Shown: positions 26,570-35,441 of the stretch, in pieces | Layout: each line of letters opens with the position of its first letter | How positions within the stretch are numbered: position 1 is the first letter of the stretch | Assembly (NCBI RefSeq): GCF_003952725.1 | Contig: NZ_CP032509.1 | Coordinates: 892,001-956,000 of the forward strand | Length of the DNA: 64,000 nucleotides | Source of the DNA: Georhizobium profundi | Lineage (GTDB): Bacteria > Pseudomonadota > Alphaproteobacteria > Rhizobiales > Rhizobiaceae | Direction of reading: 5' to 3' | Program-made: the position numbers and the translations under genes | The notes under the pieces: generated by a model | Seen by the model: only the letters and a program-made list of their open reading frames with translations | Told to the model about the DNA's origin: nothing | Databases searched by the model: none

Positions 26570-28369
26570 TCAACCCTTGTGGTGGCTTTCCTGCAGTCCG
26601 TAGACCGGGGTGGGAATGCCTTCCATCCGCGCCTTCAGCTGAAGCGACAGGAACTGCGAGTAATGGCGCGACTGGTGCAGATTTCCGCCATGGAACCAGA
26701 GCGCTTCCTGCTGCGTCGGCTTCCACATGTTGCGCTGCTCGCCTTCCCACGGGCCCGGGTCCTTTGGCGTTCCAGAGCCGAGGCCCCAGCACTTGCCCAC
26801 CTTGTCGGCGGTCTCCTGGTCGATGAGATCGGCGACCCAGCCATTCATCGAGCCGTAGCCGGTGGCGTAGACGATCACGTCGGCCGGTATCTCCTGGCCG
26901 TTGTCGAGCTTCACACCGGTCTCGGTGATCTCCTCTACCTGGCCAGCGACGAGCTTGATCTTGCCGTCGATGATCAGCTGCGAGGCGCCGATGTCGATGT
27001 AGTAGCCCGAGCCGCGGCGCAGATACTTCATGAAGAGACCTGAATCGTCGGCGCCGAAATCGAGTCGGAAGCCGGCCTTTTCCAGATCCTCGTAGAACTT
27101 CGCATCGACCTCGCGGATCTTGTCGTAAACCGGCTTCTGGAATTCGTGCATGATGGCATAGGGCAGAGAGGCGAAGATGAGATCGGCCTTCGCCGTCGTC
27201 ATGCCGCCTTGAACCGCGCGCTCGGAATAAAGATCGCCAAGGCCGATTTCCATCAGGCTGTCGGATTTCACGATATGGGTCGTGGAACGCTGGATCATCG
27301 TGACATCAACGCCGGCTTCATAGAGCGCAGCGCAGATGTCGTGCGCCGAGTTGTTAGAGCCGATGACGGCTACCTTCTTGCCCTTGTAGCTGTCCGGTCC
27401 CGGGTGCTGCGAGGAATGGTGCTGCTCGCCCTTGAAGCGATCCCGACCCTTGAAGTTCGGGATGTTTGCCTTGCCCGACATGCCGGTCGCGAAGACCAGC
27501 TGCTTCGGCTTCAGCGTGATCTCCTTGCCGTCGCGCTCGACGACGACCGTCCATTCCTTGGTCGTTTCGTCGTATTTCGCCGATTTGGCCGTGGTGCTGG
27601 TCCAGTAATTCAGCTCCATGACCTTGGTGTACATTTCCAGCCAGTCGCCGATCTTGTCCTTCGGCGAGAAGACTGGCCAATTCTTCGGGAAGTCGAGATA
27701 AGGCAGGTGGTCGTACCAGACCGGATCGTGCAGGCAGAGCGACTTGTAGCGCTTGCGCCACGAGTCCCCGGCACGTTCGTTCTTCTCGATGATGATCGTG
27801 GAAACGCCCAATTGGCGCAGCCGAGCACCGAGCGCAATACCGCCCTGGCCGCCGCCGATGATGACGACATAGGGCTGCTTCTCGTAGCCGAGCGTGCGCA
27901 GTTCTTCCTCGCGTTCCTCGATCCAGTTCTTGGTGCCGACATCCTGGCCGTGCTTTGCGCCGAGCGGGCGGGTGAAACCGGATTTCTCCTCGTGGCCCTT
28001 GAGCTCGACCATCGTCGTCAAGAGCGTCCATATCTGGCCGTTCTTCACCCGGATCAGGCCATAGCCGCGAGCGACGTCCGTTTCGAAGGAAATCCAGCTT
28101 TCCATCAGGCCGTCACTGTCGGTGGCGTCCTCGCCCTCGGCGATCTGCCAGTTCGTCGGCTTTACCTCGGCAAGCCGCGCTTGCAGCATGTCCTTGACCT
28201 GGGCGCGACCTTCCATGGTCTTGATGTTCCAGGTGAAGGCCACGAGATCGCGCCAGTAGCACTGGTCGGCGAACATGCCGACCGCCTCGTCGATCTGGCC
28301 GGCCTCGATCGCCCTGCCGAACTTGTCCAGAAAAGCCTGCATGCGCGTGCTGGGTGTCTTGTCGAGCAT
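26570..28369 (-). CDS. flavin-containing monooxygenase with N-terminal NTF2/SnoaL-like domain
   Basis: 599 residues. Residues 1 to about 140 look like an NTF2/SnoaL-type cone domain (FLDKFGRAIEAGQIDEAVGMFADQCYWRDLVAFTWN). The remainder is a class B flavin monooxygenase: FAD motif IIGGGQGGIALGARL near 165-180, FKGEQHHSSQHPG resembling the FxGxxxHxxxW/Y fingerprint with His at the last position, a second dinucleotide motif VIGSNNSAHDICAAL, and the late VIVYATGYGSMNG. Such enzymes oxygenate ketones, aldehydes, amines or sulfides with NADPH and O2. It is the third gene of an AcoR-controlled operon with two alcohol/ketone dehydrogenases, so a ketone or aldehyde substrate is plausible (inference). 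Confidence 0.87.
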   Translation of the reverse strand: MLDKTPSTRMQAFLDKFGRAIEAGQIDEAVGMFADQCYWRDLVAFTWNIKTMEGRAQVKDMLQARLAEVKPTNWQIAEGEDATDSDGLMESWISFETDVARGYGLIRVKNGQIWTLLTTMVELKGHEEKSGFTRPLGAKHGQDVGTKNWIEEREEELRTLGYEKQPYVVIIGGGQGGIALGARLRQLGVSTIIIEKNERAGDSWRKRYKSLCLHDPVWYDHLPYLDFPKNWPVFSPKDKIGDWLEMYTKVMELNYWTSTTAKSAKYDETTKEWTVVVERDGKEITLKPKQLVFATGMSGKANIPNFKGRDRFKGEQHHSSQHPGPDSYKGKKVAVIGSNNSAHDICAALYEAGVDVTMIQRSTTHIVKSDSLMEIGLGDLYSERAVQGGMTTAKADLIFASLPYAIMHEFQKPVYDKIREVDAKFYEDLEKAGFRLDFGADDSGLFMKYLRRGSGYYIDIGASQLIIDGKIKLVAGQVEEITETGVKLDNGQEIPADVIVYATGYGSMNGWVADLIDQETADKVGKCWGLGSGTPKDPGPWEGEQRNMWKPTQQEALWFHGGNLHQSRHYSQFLSLQLKARMEGIPTPVYGLQESHHKG

Positions 28370-28434
28370 TTCTCTCTCCCTCTGCTCTCAAGTGTATCGG
28401 ACGGCTCCTCCGCCGCCCGGATGGATCGATCGTC

Positions 28435-29508
28435 CTAGCGTGACAGGTCGATCATGATCTTCAGGTGCCGGCCGGCCGGGTCGAGCAGTTGATCGAACCC
28501 TTCCGCAACGGCCTCCGATAGGCTGATGAATTTGGTGACGATCTTCTTGGCCGGTATCTGACCGCTGGCAATCAGGCGGGCGACGCGCGGCCAACAATGC
28601 GTCGGGTATGCCCAGGAGCCTCGAATATCGATGTCCTTGAAGGTGACGTCGAACCAGTTGAGCGGGTTCTCGCCGGGATGCAGCCCCGTCTGAACGACCA
28701 CACCCTGTTTGCGGACCGCATCTGCGCAGGCCTTCAGAGCGTGTTCGTTGCCCACGCATTCGATCGCGACATCGCAGCCGACGCCGCCTTCGGTATGGGC
28801 GCGAACGACATCGCCGACCGACTGTCCTTTCGGGTTGATCGTGATGAGGTCCGGGATGGTCTGGCGGGCCATGTCCAGCCGTGTGTCGTTGACGTCGGAA
28901 ACGAAGAGCTGGGTGGCACCGGCGGCCCGTGCAGCCATCAGGGTCAGCATGCCGATGGGTCCTGCGCCCGTGACGAGCACGCTTGCCCCGGCGGTGACGC
29001 CGGCACGGTCGCAGGCATAGACCGCCACTGCGGTCGGCTCGATCAGGGCTGCCTCCTCATCCGACAGATCGTCCGGGATGGGCTGGACATTGTAGTCGTA
29101 CAGCAGTGCGGCCTCGGCCATTCCGCCCGAATTCCAGGAAAGGCCGGCCAAAGCGAGCTGGCTGCTCAGGTGAAACAGCCCACGCTCGGCATAATAATCG
29201 CCGACGCGGGGCATAATCAGCGGCTGGACCGACACCCGGTCGCCAGGCTTCACATGGCGCACATCGGACCCGACGGCCTTCACGATGCCGCCGAACTCGT
29301 GCCCGAGCACCTGCGGGCCACTTGCCTTGGTAAAGGGGTGAGGTTCCTTCGGAATGAAGATCGGGCCGTAGGCATATTCATGCAGATCGGTCCCGCAAAT
29401 GCCGCAGAACCTGTTCTCGATGATCACCTGATCAGGGGCCGGATCGGACGGCAATGGAACGTCCTCGATCCGAAGATCCTTCGCGGCGTGGAAACGAAGT
29501 GCTTGCAT
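28435..29508 (-). CDS. zinc-type alcohol dehydrogenase, 2,3-butanediol dehydrogenase-like
   Basis: A 357-residue medium-chain dehydrogenase. Catalytic zinc ligands are visible in CGICGTDLHEY and GHEFGG, with Glu in ALIEPTAVAVYA and the cofactor motif VTGAGPIGMLTL. The structural-zinc lobe, normally four Cys within about 15 residues, instead reads MPRVGDYYAERGLFHLSSQ with no cysteine, so that zinc is absent. The best match in style is the BDH/threonine-dehydrogenase-like subgroup that interconverts vicinal diols and hydroxyketones. It lies 18 bp after the SDR gene and 65 bp before the monooxygenase gene. Confidence 0.87.
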   Translation of the reverse strand: MQALRFHAAKDLRIEDVPLPSDPAPDQVIIENRFCGICGTDLHEYAYGPIFIPKEPHPFTKASGPQVLGHEFGGIVKAVGSDVRHVKPGDRVSVQPLIMPRVGDYYAERGLFHLSSQLALAGLSWNSGGMAEAALLYDYNVQPIPDDLSDEEAALIEPTAVAVYACDRAGVTAGASVLVTGAGPIGMLTLMAARAAGATQLFVSDVNDTRLDMARQTIPDLITINPKGQSVGDVVRAHTEGGVGCDVAIECVGNEHALKACADAVRKQGVVVQTGLHPGENPLNWFDVTFKDIDIRGSWAYPTHCWPRVARLIASGQIPAKKIVTKFISLSEAVAEGFDQLLDPAGRHLKIMIDLSR

Positions 29509-29526
29509 GGTTCTTCTCCCGGACGC

Positions 29527-30315
29527 TCAGACCAGCACCATGCCGCCGTCCACGACGAGCGACTGGCCGGTCATGTAATCGGAGGCAGAGGATGCGAGGA
29601 AACGGCTGACGCCGACCAGATCGTCGGAATGAGACGGCCGGCCCAGCAGAATGCCGGAGGAAAAATTTTCGAATGCCTCGTTATCCCTGCTGGTCAGGCC
29701 TTCATCCTTGAAGCCCTTGTCGATCAGTTTCCACATGTCGGTGGCGACCACGCCGGGACAGATCGCATTGACGCAGATTCCGTCGCCGCCAAATGCGCGG
29801 GCGGCCGCCTGCGTCAAGGCGACAACGGCAAACTTGCTTGCGCAGTAATGGGCGAGGGGCTCGTAGCCCTGCTTGCCGGCAATGGAGGCGGTGTTGACGA
29901 TCTTGCCGCCGCCGCCTTGGCTCTTCATCTGGCGAACGGCTTCCTGCATGCCGATCAGCACACCGAGGCCGTTGACGTCCATGACCTTGTGCCAATCGTC
30001 TTCGGTGATATCGAGAAACGGCTTCACCTGCGCGATGCCGGCATTGTTGAACATGACGTCGAGCCGGCCGTATTTTTCGACCGTTGCGGCAATCATCGCG
30101 CGCACGCTCTCCCGGCTTGTCACATCGACCTCAAGCGCAACGGCCTTGCCGCCTGCGCCATTGATGCCGTCCGCGACCTTGCCGGCGAGATCGTGCTGGA
30201 TATCCGCTACGACCACGCGAGCGCCGGCATCCGCCAGACCACGCACCATGGCCTCGCCAATGCCGCGGCCGGATCCGGTGACGATGATGGAACGGTCTTT
30301 CAGGCTGTCCTGCAT
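29527..30315 (-). CDS. short-chain dehydrogenase, diacetyl reductase/acetoin dehydrogenase-like
   Basis: A 262-residue classical SDR. Seen: TGSGRGIGE cofactor motif (residues 11-19), Asp in VADIQHD indicating NAD, NNAGIA, and a catalytic Ser-Tyr-Lys in NTASIAGKQGYEPLAHYCASK. It resembles BudC-type meso-2,3-butanediol/acetoin dehydrogenases. ATG 30315 is chosen because AGGAGG precedes it by 7 nt; the longer frame upstream crosses the promoter. It is the first gene of the operon, directly behind a sigma-54 promoter and AcoR-type sites. Confidence 0.88.
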   Translation of the reverse strand: MQDSLKDRSIIVTGSGRGIGEAMVRGLADAGARVVVADIQHDLAGKVADGINGAGGKAVALEVDVTSRESVRAMIAATVEKYGRLDVMFNNAGIAQVKPFLDITEDDWHKVMDVNGLGVLIGMQEAVRQMKSQGGGGKIVNTASIAGKQGYEPLAHYCASKFAVVALTQAAARAFGGDGICVNAICPGVVATDMWKLIDKGFKDEGLTSRDNEAFENFSSGILLGRPSHSDDLVGVSRFLASSASDYMTGQSLVVDGGMVLV

Positions 30316-30350
30316 GTCTTTCCTCCTCATTTGCTCCCGAAGAGGTGGTG

Positions 30351-30367
30351 AGCAAGCACCATGCCAA
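30351..30367 (-). promoter_or_regulatory. sigma-54 promoter of the SDR-ADH-monooxygenase operon
   Basis: The minus strand reads TTGGCATGGTGCTTGCT, i.e. GG and GC separated by exactly 10 bases (-24/-12), a near-perfect match to TGGCAC-N5-TTGC. The predicted start is near 30340, leaving about a 25-nt leader before the ATG with its AGGAGG site. The upstream gene encodes a sigma-54 activator. Confidence 0.85.
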
Positions 30368-30439
30368 GAGGCACACATCGCTGGATCGCCCACGAAACGG
30401 TGCCTTCGCTGCTTTCAGCGACACGCACGCGTGAGCCGA

Positions 30440-30478
30440 TGCAACAGGGAAGCTGCAACAGGTGTTGCAGCTGTTGCA
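30440..30478 (-). promoter_or_regulatory. upstream activating sites for the AcoR-type regulator
   Basis: Four copies of the same heptamer in two orientations: TGCAACA at 30440 and 30454, TGTTGCA at 30463 and 30472. The middle pair forms the palindrome TGCAACAGGTGTTGCA (30454-30469). The cluster lies 73-111 bp upstream of the -24 element, right where a Fis-type enhancer-binding protein would bind, and directly after the acoR-like stop codon. Confidence 0.75.
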
Positions 30479-30479
30479 C

Positions 30480-32366
30480 TCAGCGGTTCAAACGACGGTG
30501 GATCGTGGAGCGGTTGACACCGAGCTTGCGGGCGAGGGCGGAAATGTTGTTGTCGCAGGCCTGCAGCGCGGCGCGCAGTGCATCAGCGTCGGATGTCTCT
30601 GCTGAATGTGGCAGTCGATCCGGCTGCAGATCGTCGGGAAGGCAGTCCGGCCCGATCAAGCCGCCATCGGAAAGCGCGGCGGCGACCTTCAGCGTGTTGG
30701 TGAGTTCGCGCAGGTTTCCAGGCCAGTCATGGCGGCGAAGGGCGTCGAGGGTCGCCGGCTGGAGACGGTAGGTCTCGGCATTGTCGCGGCCGATGCGCAC
30801 GAGAATCTGATCCACGAGGGCCGCGAAATCCTGGCGCTCCTTCAAGGGTGGCAGCCGCAGCGTCGCCGCGTTGATGCGGTAGAAGAGGTCGGCGCGGAAG
30901 CGGCCCGCATCGATCAACGACTGCAGCGGCTGGTGGGAGGCGGACACGAGCTTGAAGCGCACCGGGCGTGGCTTGAGGGCGCCGACTGGCACCACTTCGC
31001 CCTCCGAAAGCACACGCAGGAACCGGCTCTGCAGCGCAAGCGGCATGTCGCCGATCTCGTCGAGGAAGAGTGTGCCGCCGCTTGCGGCTTCGATCAGGCC
31101 GGTCTTGCCTTTCGGGGCAGCGCCGGTGAATGCGCCCGGCGCATAGCCGAAGAGCTCGGATTCGATCAGGTGTTCGGGGATGGCCGCGCAGTTTACCGCA
31201 ACGAACGGGCCGCCATCGCTGCGGCTGTCATGGAGTGCACGTGCGAGATATTCCTTGCCGGTGCCGGTCTCGCCCTGGATCAGGATGGCGATGTCTCGAC
31301 CGGCAAGCTTGGCGGCCTTTGCCTGCACCGCTTCCATGGTGGGATCGCCCAACGAGAGGTCGCGCAACGCGCGCGGTACCGGTTCTTGTGCTTTCGAGAG
31401 TATCCCGCCCGCTTGGCGCGAGGTGACGACGGGCGCAAGCGAGCTTGCGAAGAACACAGCACCGTCATGGGCGCGCAGCATGCGCTCGCCACCCGTCTTG
31501 CCGCGCATGAAGCGGGGCAGATCATCGATCTCCATCTCGAAGAAGCTGTCGATCTTTTCGCCGATCAGGTCGCTCGCCGAAAAGCCGGTGAGCTTCATGG
31601 TGCGCGCGAGTGCGTTGAAACCGCCATGGGTCAGTCCCGTCACGCGGCCAGCGCCGTCAAGCGCGATGGCCGCATCGGGATCGACATCGAGGAAATCCGG
31701 CGAGCGGGAGAGGCGCAAAACCCAGTCGTTGCGCGTGCGGGCCATGAGGTTGGCGAACTCGATGCGCCGGGCCGTGGCCGCAACGAGATGCAGCGCAAGC
31801 TGCTGGCTCGCTTTTGCCGTGGGTGAGCGCAGTTGCGAGATATCGAGCACGGCCGTCAGGTCGCCCAGCGTGTCGAAGATCGGCGCTGCGGTGCAGGTGA
31901 GGCCGATGTGGCTCGTGTCGAAATGGTCGTCCTGGTGGATGATCACCGGTTCGCCGGAGACGATGCAGGCCCCAACCGCGCAGGTGCCGGCCCGGCTTTC
32001 CGACCATTCCGAACCCAGATAAAGCCCGGCCTTGCGCAGTTGATTGTCGAAGGTCGGGTCGCCCATGAAATCGACGGTGACGCCGCGCGCATCGGACAGG
32101 AGAAGCACATAGTGCTGCTCCGCGATCTGGTTGAACAATGTTTCGAGTCCCGAGCGGCCGATGCGGATCAGTTCTTCCGCCTGCTCGCGGTGTTCCTTCA
32201 GCGTCGTTTCGGGAACGATGTAGGCTTCCTGGGCGCTTGCGGGATCGAGCTGGTAATCGTGGACGCAGCGCAGCCATGACTGGACGACCGGCGTATCGCG
32301 GCCGCTCGCCTGGCCGCCAAGAGCCACGCGCTCAATCTCCTTGATGTGCGACAGCGTCGACACCAT
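30480..32366 (-). CDS. sigma-54-dependent Fis-family activator, AcoR type
   Basis: A 628-residue enhancer-binding protein. Seen: an N-terminal GAF-type sensory region (about 60-200, AGTCAVGACIVSGEPVIIHQ then CTAAPIFD), a PAS-like segment (about 215-295), an AAA+ domain with Walker A GETGTGKE near 367, the sigma-54 contact GAFTGA, Walker B GGTLFLDEIGD, and a C-terminal Fis helix-turn-helix (NNISALARKLGVNRSTIHRRL). AcoR-type proteins respond to acetoin and related ketones. The operon immediately downstream has a sigma-54 promoter and heptamer repeats matching its expected function. The inducer here is not known. Confidence 0.92.
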   Translation of the reverse strand: MVSTLSHIKEIERVALGGQASGRDTPVVQSWLRCVHDYQLDPASAQEAYIVPETTLKEHREQAEELIRIGRSGLETLFNQIAEQHYVLLLSDARGVTVDFMGDPTFDNQLRKAGLYLGSEWSESRAGTCAVGACIVSGEPVIIHQDDHFDTSHIGLTCTAAPIFDTLGDLTAVLDISQLRSPTAKASQQLALHLVAATARRIEFANLMARTRNDWVLRLSRSPDFLDVDPDAAIALDGAGRVTGLTHGGFNALARTMKLTGFSASDLIGEKIDSFFEMEIDDLPRFMRGKTGGERMLRAHDGAVFFASSLAPVVTSRQAGGILSKAQEPVPRALRDLSLGDPTMEAVQAKAAKLAGRDIAILIQGETGTGKEYLARALHDSRSDGGPFVAVNCAAIPEHLIESELFGYAPGAFTGAAPKGKTGLIEAASGGTLFLDEIGDMPLALQSRFLRVLSEGEVVPVGALKPRPVRFKLVSASHQPLQSLIDAGRFRADLFYRINAATLRLPPLKERQDFAALVDQILVRIGRDNAETYRLQPATLDALRRHDWPGNLRELTNTLKVAAALSDGGLIGPDCLPDDLQPDRLPHSAETSDADALRAALQACDNNISALARKLGVNRSTIHRRLNR

Positions 32367-32436
32367 GGCCTATCCTCCCGGCCGGGATGCTGGCACAGCG
32401 CGGCGCACGCGACAAGCACACTAACGGATAGTTGAT

Positions 32437-32459
32437 GCAGTGAGACTTCTTCTCACTGC
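32437..32459 (-). terminator. stem-loop after the GMC oxidoreductase gene
   Basis: Perfect 9-bp arms GCAGTGAGA / TCTCACTGC with loop CTTCT, beginning 5 bp after the GMC stop codon and about 70 bp before the AcoR-type gene. No strong U-tract follows on the minus strand. Probably a terminator separating the two units; an operator role cannot be excluded. Confidence 0.6.
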
Positions 32460-32464
32460 GCGCG

Positions 32465-34084
32465 TCAGCGGCGATCCTCGAGGATCATGGCGGCGCCCTT
32501 TTCGGCGATCATGATCGTCGGCGAGTTGGTGTTGCCGGAGGTGATCGTCGGCATGATGGAGGCGTCGATGACGCGCAGGCGATCGATCCCGCGCACCCGC
32601 AGTCGTTCGTCGACGACGGCTTGCGTATCGTCCGCCAGGCCCATGCGGGCGGTGCCGACGGGGTGGAAGATCGTCGTGCCGAGGTCGCCCGCTGCCACGA
32701 GCATGTCTTCCTCGGATTCGATATGCGCACCTGGCTTGTGCTCTTCGGGCTTATAGGGCGCCATGGCCGACTGGCCGACGATGCGGCGCGCCCATTTGAG
32801 CGAGTCCACCGCAACGCGGCGATCTTCCTCAGTGGAGAGATAGTTGGGACGGATATCGGGCGCGTCCGAAGCTTCCGTGCCTGAGATATGAATGGAGCCG
32901 CGGCTCGAGGGTCGCAGATTGCAGACGCTTGCCGTGAACGCATCGAATGGATGCAGGCCTTCGCCCCAGACATCCAGCGACAGCGGCTGGAAATGGAATT
33001 CGAGATTGGCCGTCTCGTATTCGGGACTCGAGCGTACGAAAGCGCCCATCTGCGACGGCGCCATGGTGAGCGGACCGCGGCGGCGCAGTGCGTAGTCCAC
33101 ACCCATCAGAGCGCGGCGGAAGAGCTTTGCATAGTCGCCGTTCAAGGTGCGGATGCCGGTGACCTTGTAGACGGGGCGGATCTGCAGATGATCCTGCAGA
33201 TTGGCGCCGACGCCCGGCAGATCGACGATTGGCGCGATTCCGTGAACTTGAAGAACCGCACCCGATCCGACGCCCGATCGTTCCAGGATGCCGGGCGACG
33301 CCACGGCACCGGCGGAAAGAATGATTTCGCCGGTCGCGCGGGCGGTCACCCGGCGTCCGTTCTGTATATAGGAAATCGTCGCCGCACGGCCGTTCTCGAT
33401 GCCGACCTTTTCCACCAGCGCGCCGGTTGCGACGATCAGGTTCTGCCGCTTGAGTGCAGGGCGCAGAAAGCCGCGGGAAGCACTCCAGCGGCGTCCGCGC
33501 TTCTGATTCACCTGAAAATAGGATGAGCCGGAATTGTCGCCGGAATTGAAGTCGTCGATCTTGGCGATGCCCGCCTGTTCTGCGGCGTCCCGCAGGCGGT
33601 CGAGGATCGGCCAGCTGATGCGGGGCTTTTCCACGCGCCATTCGCCGCCCTGCGCATGAAAGCGGTTCGGCGGCGCTTCGTGGTCTTCATGCTTCAAGAA
33701 GAAGGGCAGCACGTCGTCCCAGCCCCAGCCGGTGAGGCCCATCTGGCGCCAGCCATCGTAGTCGCGCGCCTGGCCGCGCATGTAGATCATGGCGTTGATG
33801 GCCGACGAGCCGCCGAGCACCTTGCCGCGCGGGTAGGCGAGGCTGCGTCCGTTCAGCCCCGGCTCGGCCCCCGTCTTGAACAGCCAGTCGGCGCGGGGAT
33901 TGCCGATGGCGAAGAGGTAACCGACGGGGATGTGAAACCAGATCCAGTTGTCGCGGCCGCCGCCTTCGAGCAGCAGGACGCGGTTGCGCGGATCGGCCGA
34001 AAGCCTGTTCGCAAGCACGCAGCCGGCCGAGCCGGCGCCGGCGATGATGTAATCGAACTGGCCGTCGTAACGCGTTTCCTCCAC
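32465..34084 (-). CDS. GMC-family FAD-dependent oxidoreductase (choline/alcohol dehydrogenase-like)
   Basis: A 539-residue flavoprotein. Seen: N-terminal FAD motif [21 protein letters not shown] signature 1 region [19 protein letters not shown], signature 2 [15 protein letters not shown], and the C-terminal active-site His region [11 protein letters not shown] plus [16 protein letters not shown]. The family oxidises primary alcohols, choline, polyethylene glycol and similar substrates, passing electrons to quinones or O2. It is adjacent to an acyl-CoA dehydrogenase gene (30 bp), suggesting alcohol-to-acid-to-beta-oxidation flow. The substrate is not readable. Confidence 0.92.
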   Translation of the reverse strand: MEETRYDGQFDYIIAGAGSAGCVLANRLSADPRNRVLLLEGGGRDNWIWFHIPVGYLFAIGNPRADWLFKTGAEPGLNGRSLAYPRGKVLGGSSAINAMIYMRGQARDYDGWRQMGLTGWGWDDVLPFFLKHEDHEAPPNRFHAQGGEWRVEKPRISWPILDRLRDAAEQAGIAKIDDFNSGDNSGSSYFQVNQKRGRRWSASRGFLRPALKRQNLIVATGALVEKVGIENGRAATISYIQNGRRVTARATGEIILSAGAVASPGILERSGVGSGAVLQVHGIAPIVDLPGVGANLQDHLQIRPVYKVTGIRTLNGDYAKLFRRALMGVDYALRRRGPLTMAPSQMGAFVRSSPEYETANLEFHFQPLSLDVWGEGLHPFDAFTASVCNLRPSSRGSIHISGTEASDAPDIRPNYLSTEEDRRVAVDSLKWARRIVGQSAMAPYKPEEHKPGAHIESEEDMLVAAGDLGTTIFHPVGTARMGLADDTQAVVDERLRVRGIDRLRVIDASIMPTITSGNTNSPTIMIAEKGAAMILEDRR

Positions 34085-34113
34085 GCGGTTCTCCTCTTTG
34101 CGTTCGCCTTAGC

Positions 34114-35331
34114 TTACGAATTTCGCAACTGTTCGTCCGGCCATTGCCAGAAGGTCCGCTCCTCTTTCTCCAGGAAGCGGCTCAGCACCATCTTGTGGAC
34201 CTCGTCGGCACCATCGACCAGCCGCGCCTGGCGGGCGTAGCGGTAGATCCATTCCAGAACCGTGTCCTTGGAATAGCCACGCGCGCCGTTGATCTGGATC
34301 GCGACATCGGCAGCGTCATGCAGGAGATTGGCGACGTGCACCTTCGCCATGGAAACCTCCTTGCGGGCGTAGCTCCCCTGGTCGAGCTCCCAGGCGGCCT
34401 TCATCACGAGAAGCCGGCCGATCTCGATGCGCATGGCGAGGTCGCCCAGCATCATCTGCACGCTTTCGCGCTTTGCCAAAAGCTCGCCGAAGGCGTGGCG
34501 TTCGGAGGCGTAGGCGCGGGCGATCTCGACGCAACGCTTAGAAAGGCCGAGCCAGCGCATACAATGGGTGAGGCGTGCGGGTCCGAGCCGGATCTGGGTG
34601 ACCTTCAGGCCGTCCCCTTCGCCCATCAGCACGTCATCGACCGGTACTTCCAGGCCGTCGAACACCAACTCGCAATGGCCGCCATGTTCTTCCGGCCCCA
34701 TGATGTCGATGCGGCGCTCGATCCGCCAGCCCGGTTGATCCTTGTGGAACATGAACGCCGTCAGGCCACGGCGCGGGTCGTCGGAGGTGCGCGCCATCAG
34801 GATGAAGTGGCTCGCCTCTGCGGCGCCCGTGATGTACCATTTGCGGCCTGAAATGACGTAACGGTCGCCCTTCCGCTCCGCGCGTGTCAGCATCATGGAA
34901 GGGTCCGAACCGCTTCCGGGCGCAGGCTCGGTCATCGCAAACGCGGAGCGCACCTTTCCGTCGACGATCGGAGCAAGCCAGCGCTGCTTCTGCTCAGGCG
35001 TCGCAACGGCTTCGAGAACCATCATGTTGCCGTCGTCGGGGGCCGCCGAATTGAAGATGACGGGCCCGAAGATCGACCGGTTCATCTCCTCGTAGCAGAC
35101 CGCCATGCCGACCTTGCCGAGACCGCGGCCGCCGGTCTCCTGCTTCAACTGCAGGCACCAGAGGCCCTCCGCGCGGGCCTGAGCGCGAAGTTCATCTGCC
35201 AGATCGATGCGGATGTTCTCATGCGCATCGTAGGAAGCCCGGTCGGCCTCGAGTGGCAGAATGTGGGTTTCGATGAAGCGGGCGATGCGATCGCGGTAAT
35301 CGGTGATCTCGCGCGGCAGATGAAAGTCCAT
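34114..35331 (-). CDS. acyl-CoA dehydrogenase family protein
   Basis: A 405-residue FAD-dependent acyl-CoA dehydrogenase catalysing alpha,beta-desaturation of acyl-CoA. Seen: central SAFAMTEPAPGSGSDPSMM and RKWYITGA motifs that bind FAD and substrate, GPARLTHCMRWLG, and the C-terminal INGARGYSKDTVLEWIYRYARQARLVDG. The pattern resembles the ACAD10/ACAD11 branch. It is the first gene of a two-gene unit with the GMC oxidoreductase; the 110 bp upstream to gpmI hold no obvious regulatory motif. Confidence 0.92.
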   Translation of the reverse strand: MDFHLPREITDYRDRIARFIETHILPLEADRASYDAHENIRIDLADELRAQARAEGLWCLQLKQETGGRGLGKVGMAVCYEEMNRSIFGPVIFNSAAPDDGNMMVLEAVATPEQKQRWLAPIVDGKVRSAFAMTEPAPGSGSDPSMMLTRAERKGDRYVISGRKWYITGAAEASHFILMARTSDDPRRGLTAFMFHKDQPGWRIERRIDIMGPEEHGGHCELVFDGLEVPVDDVLMGEGDGLKVTQIRLGPARLTHCMRWLGLSKRCVEIARAYASERHAFGELLAKRESVQMMLGDLAMRIEIGRLLVMKAAWELDQGSYARKEVSMAKVHVANLLHDAADVAIQINGARGYSKDTVLEWIYRYARQARLVDGADEVHKMVLSRFLEKEERTFWQWPDEQLRNS

Positions 35332-35441
35332 GCATGCTCCTCCAGTCGGACGGATGCTCCCACACCCGGCCTCGACGCTCTGGATAGCGATCTAAGGCGC
35401 TGGCTCCAACCCCGGCTTTTGGCGAGGACGCACGCTTTCGC

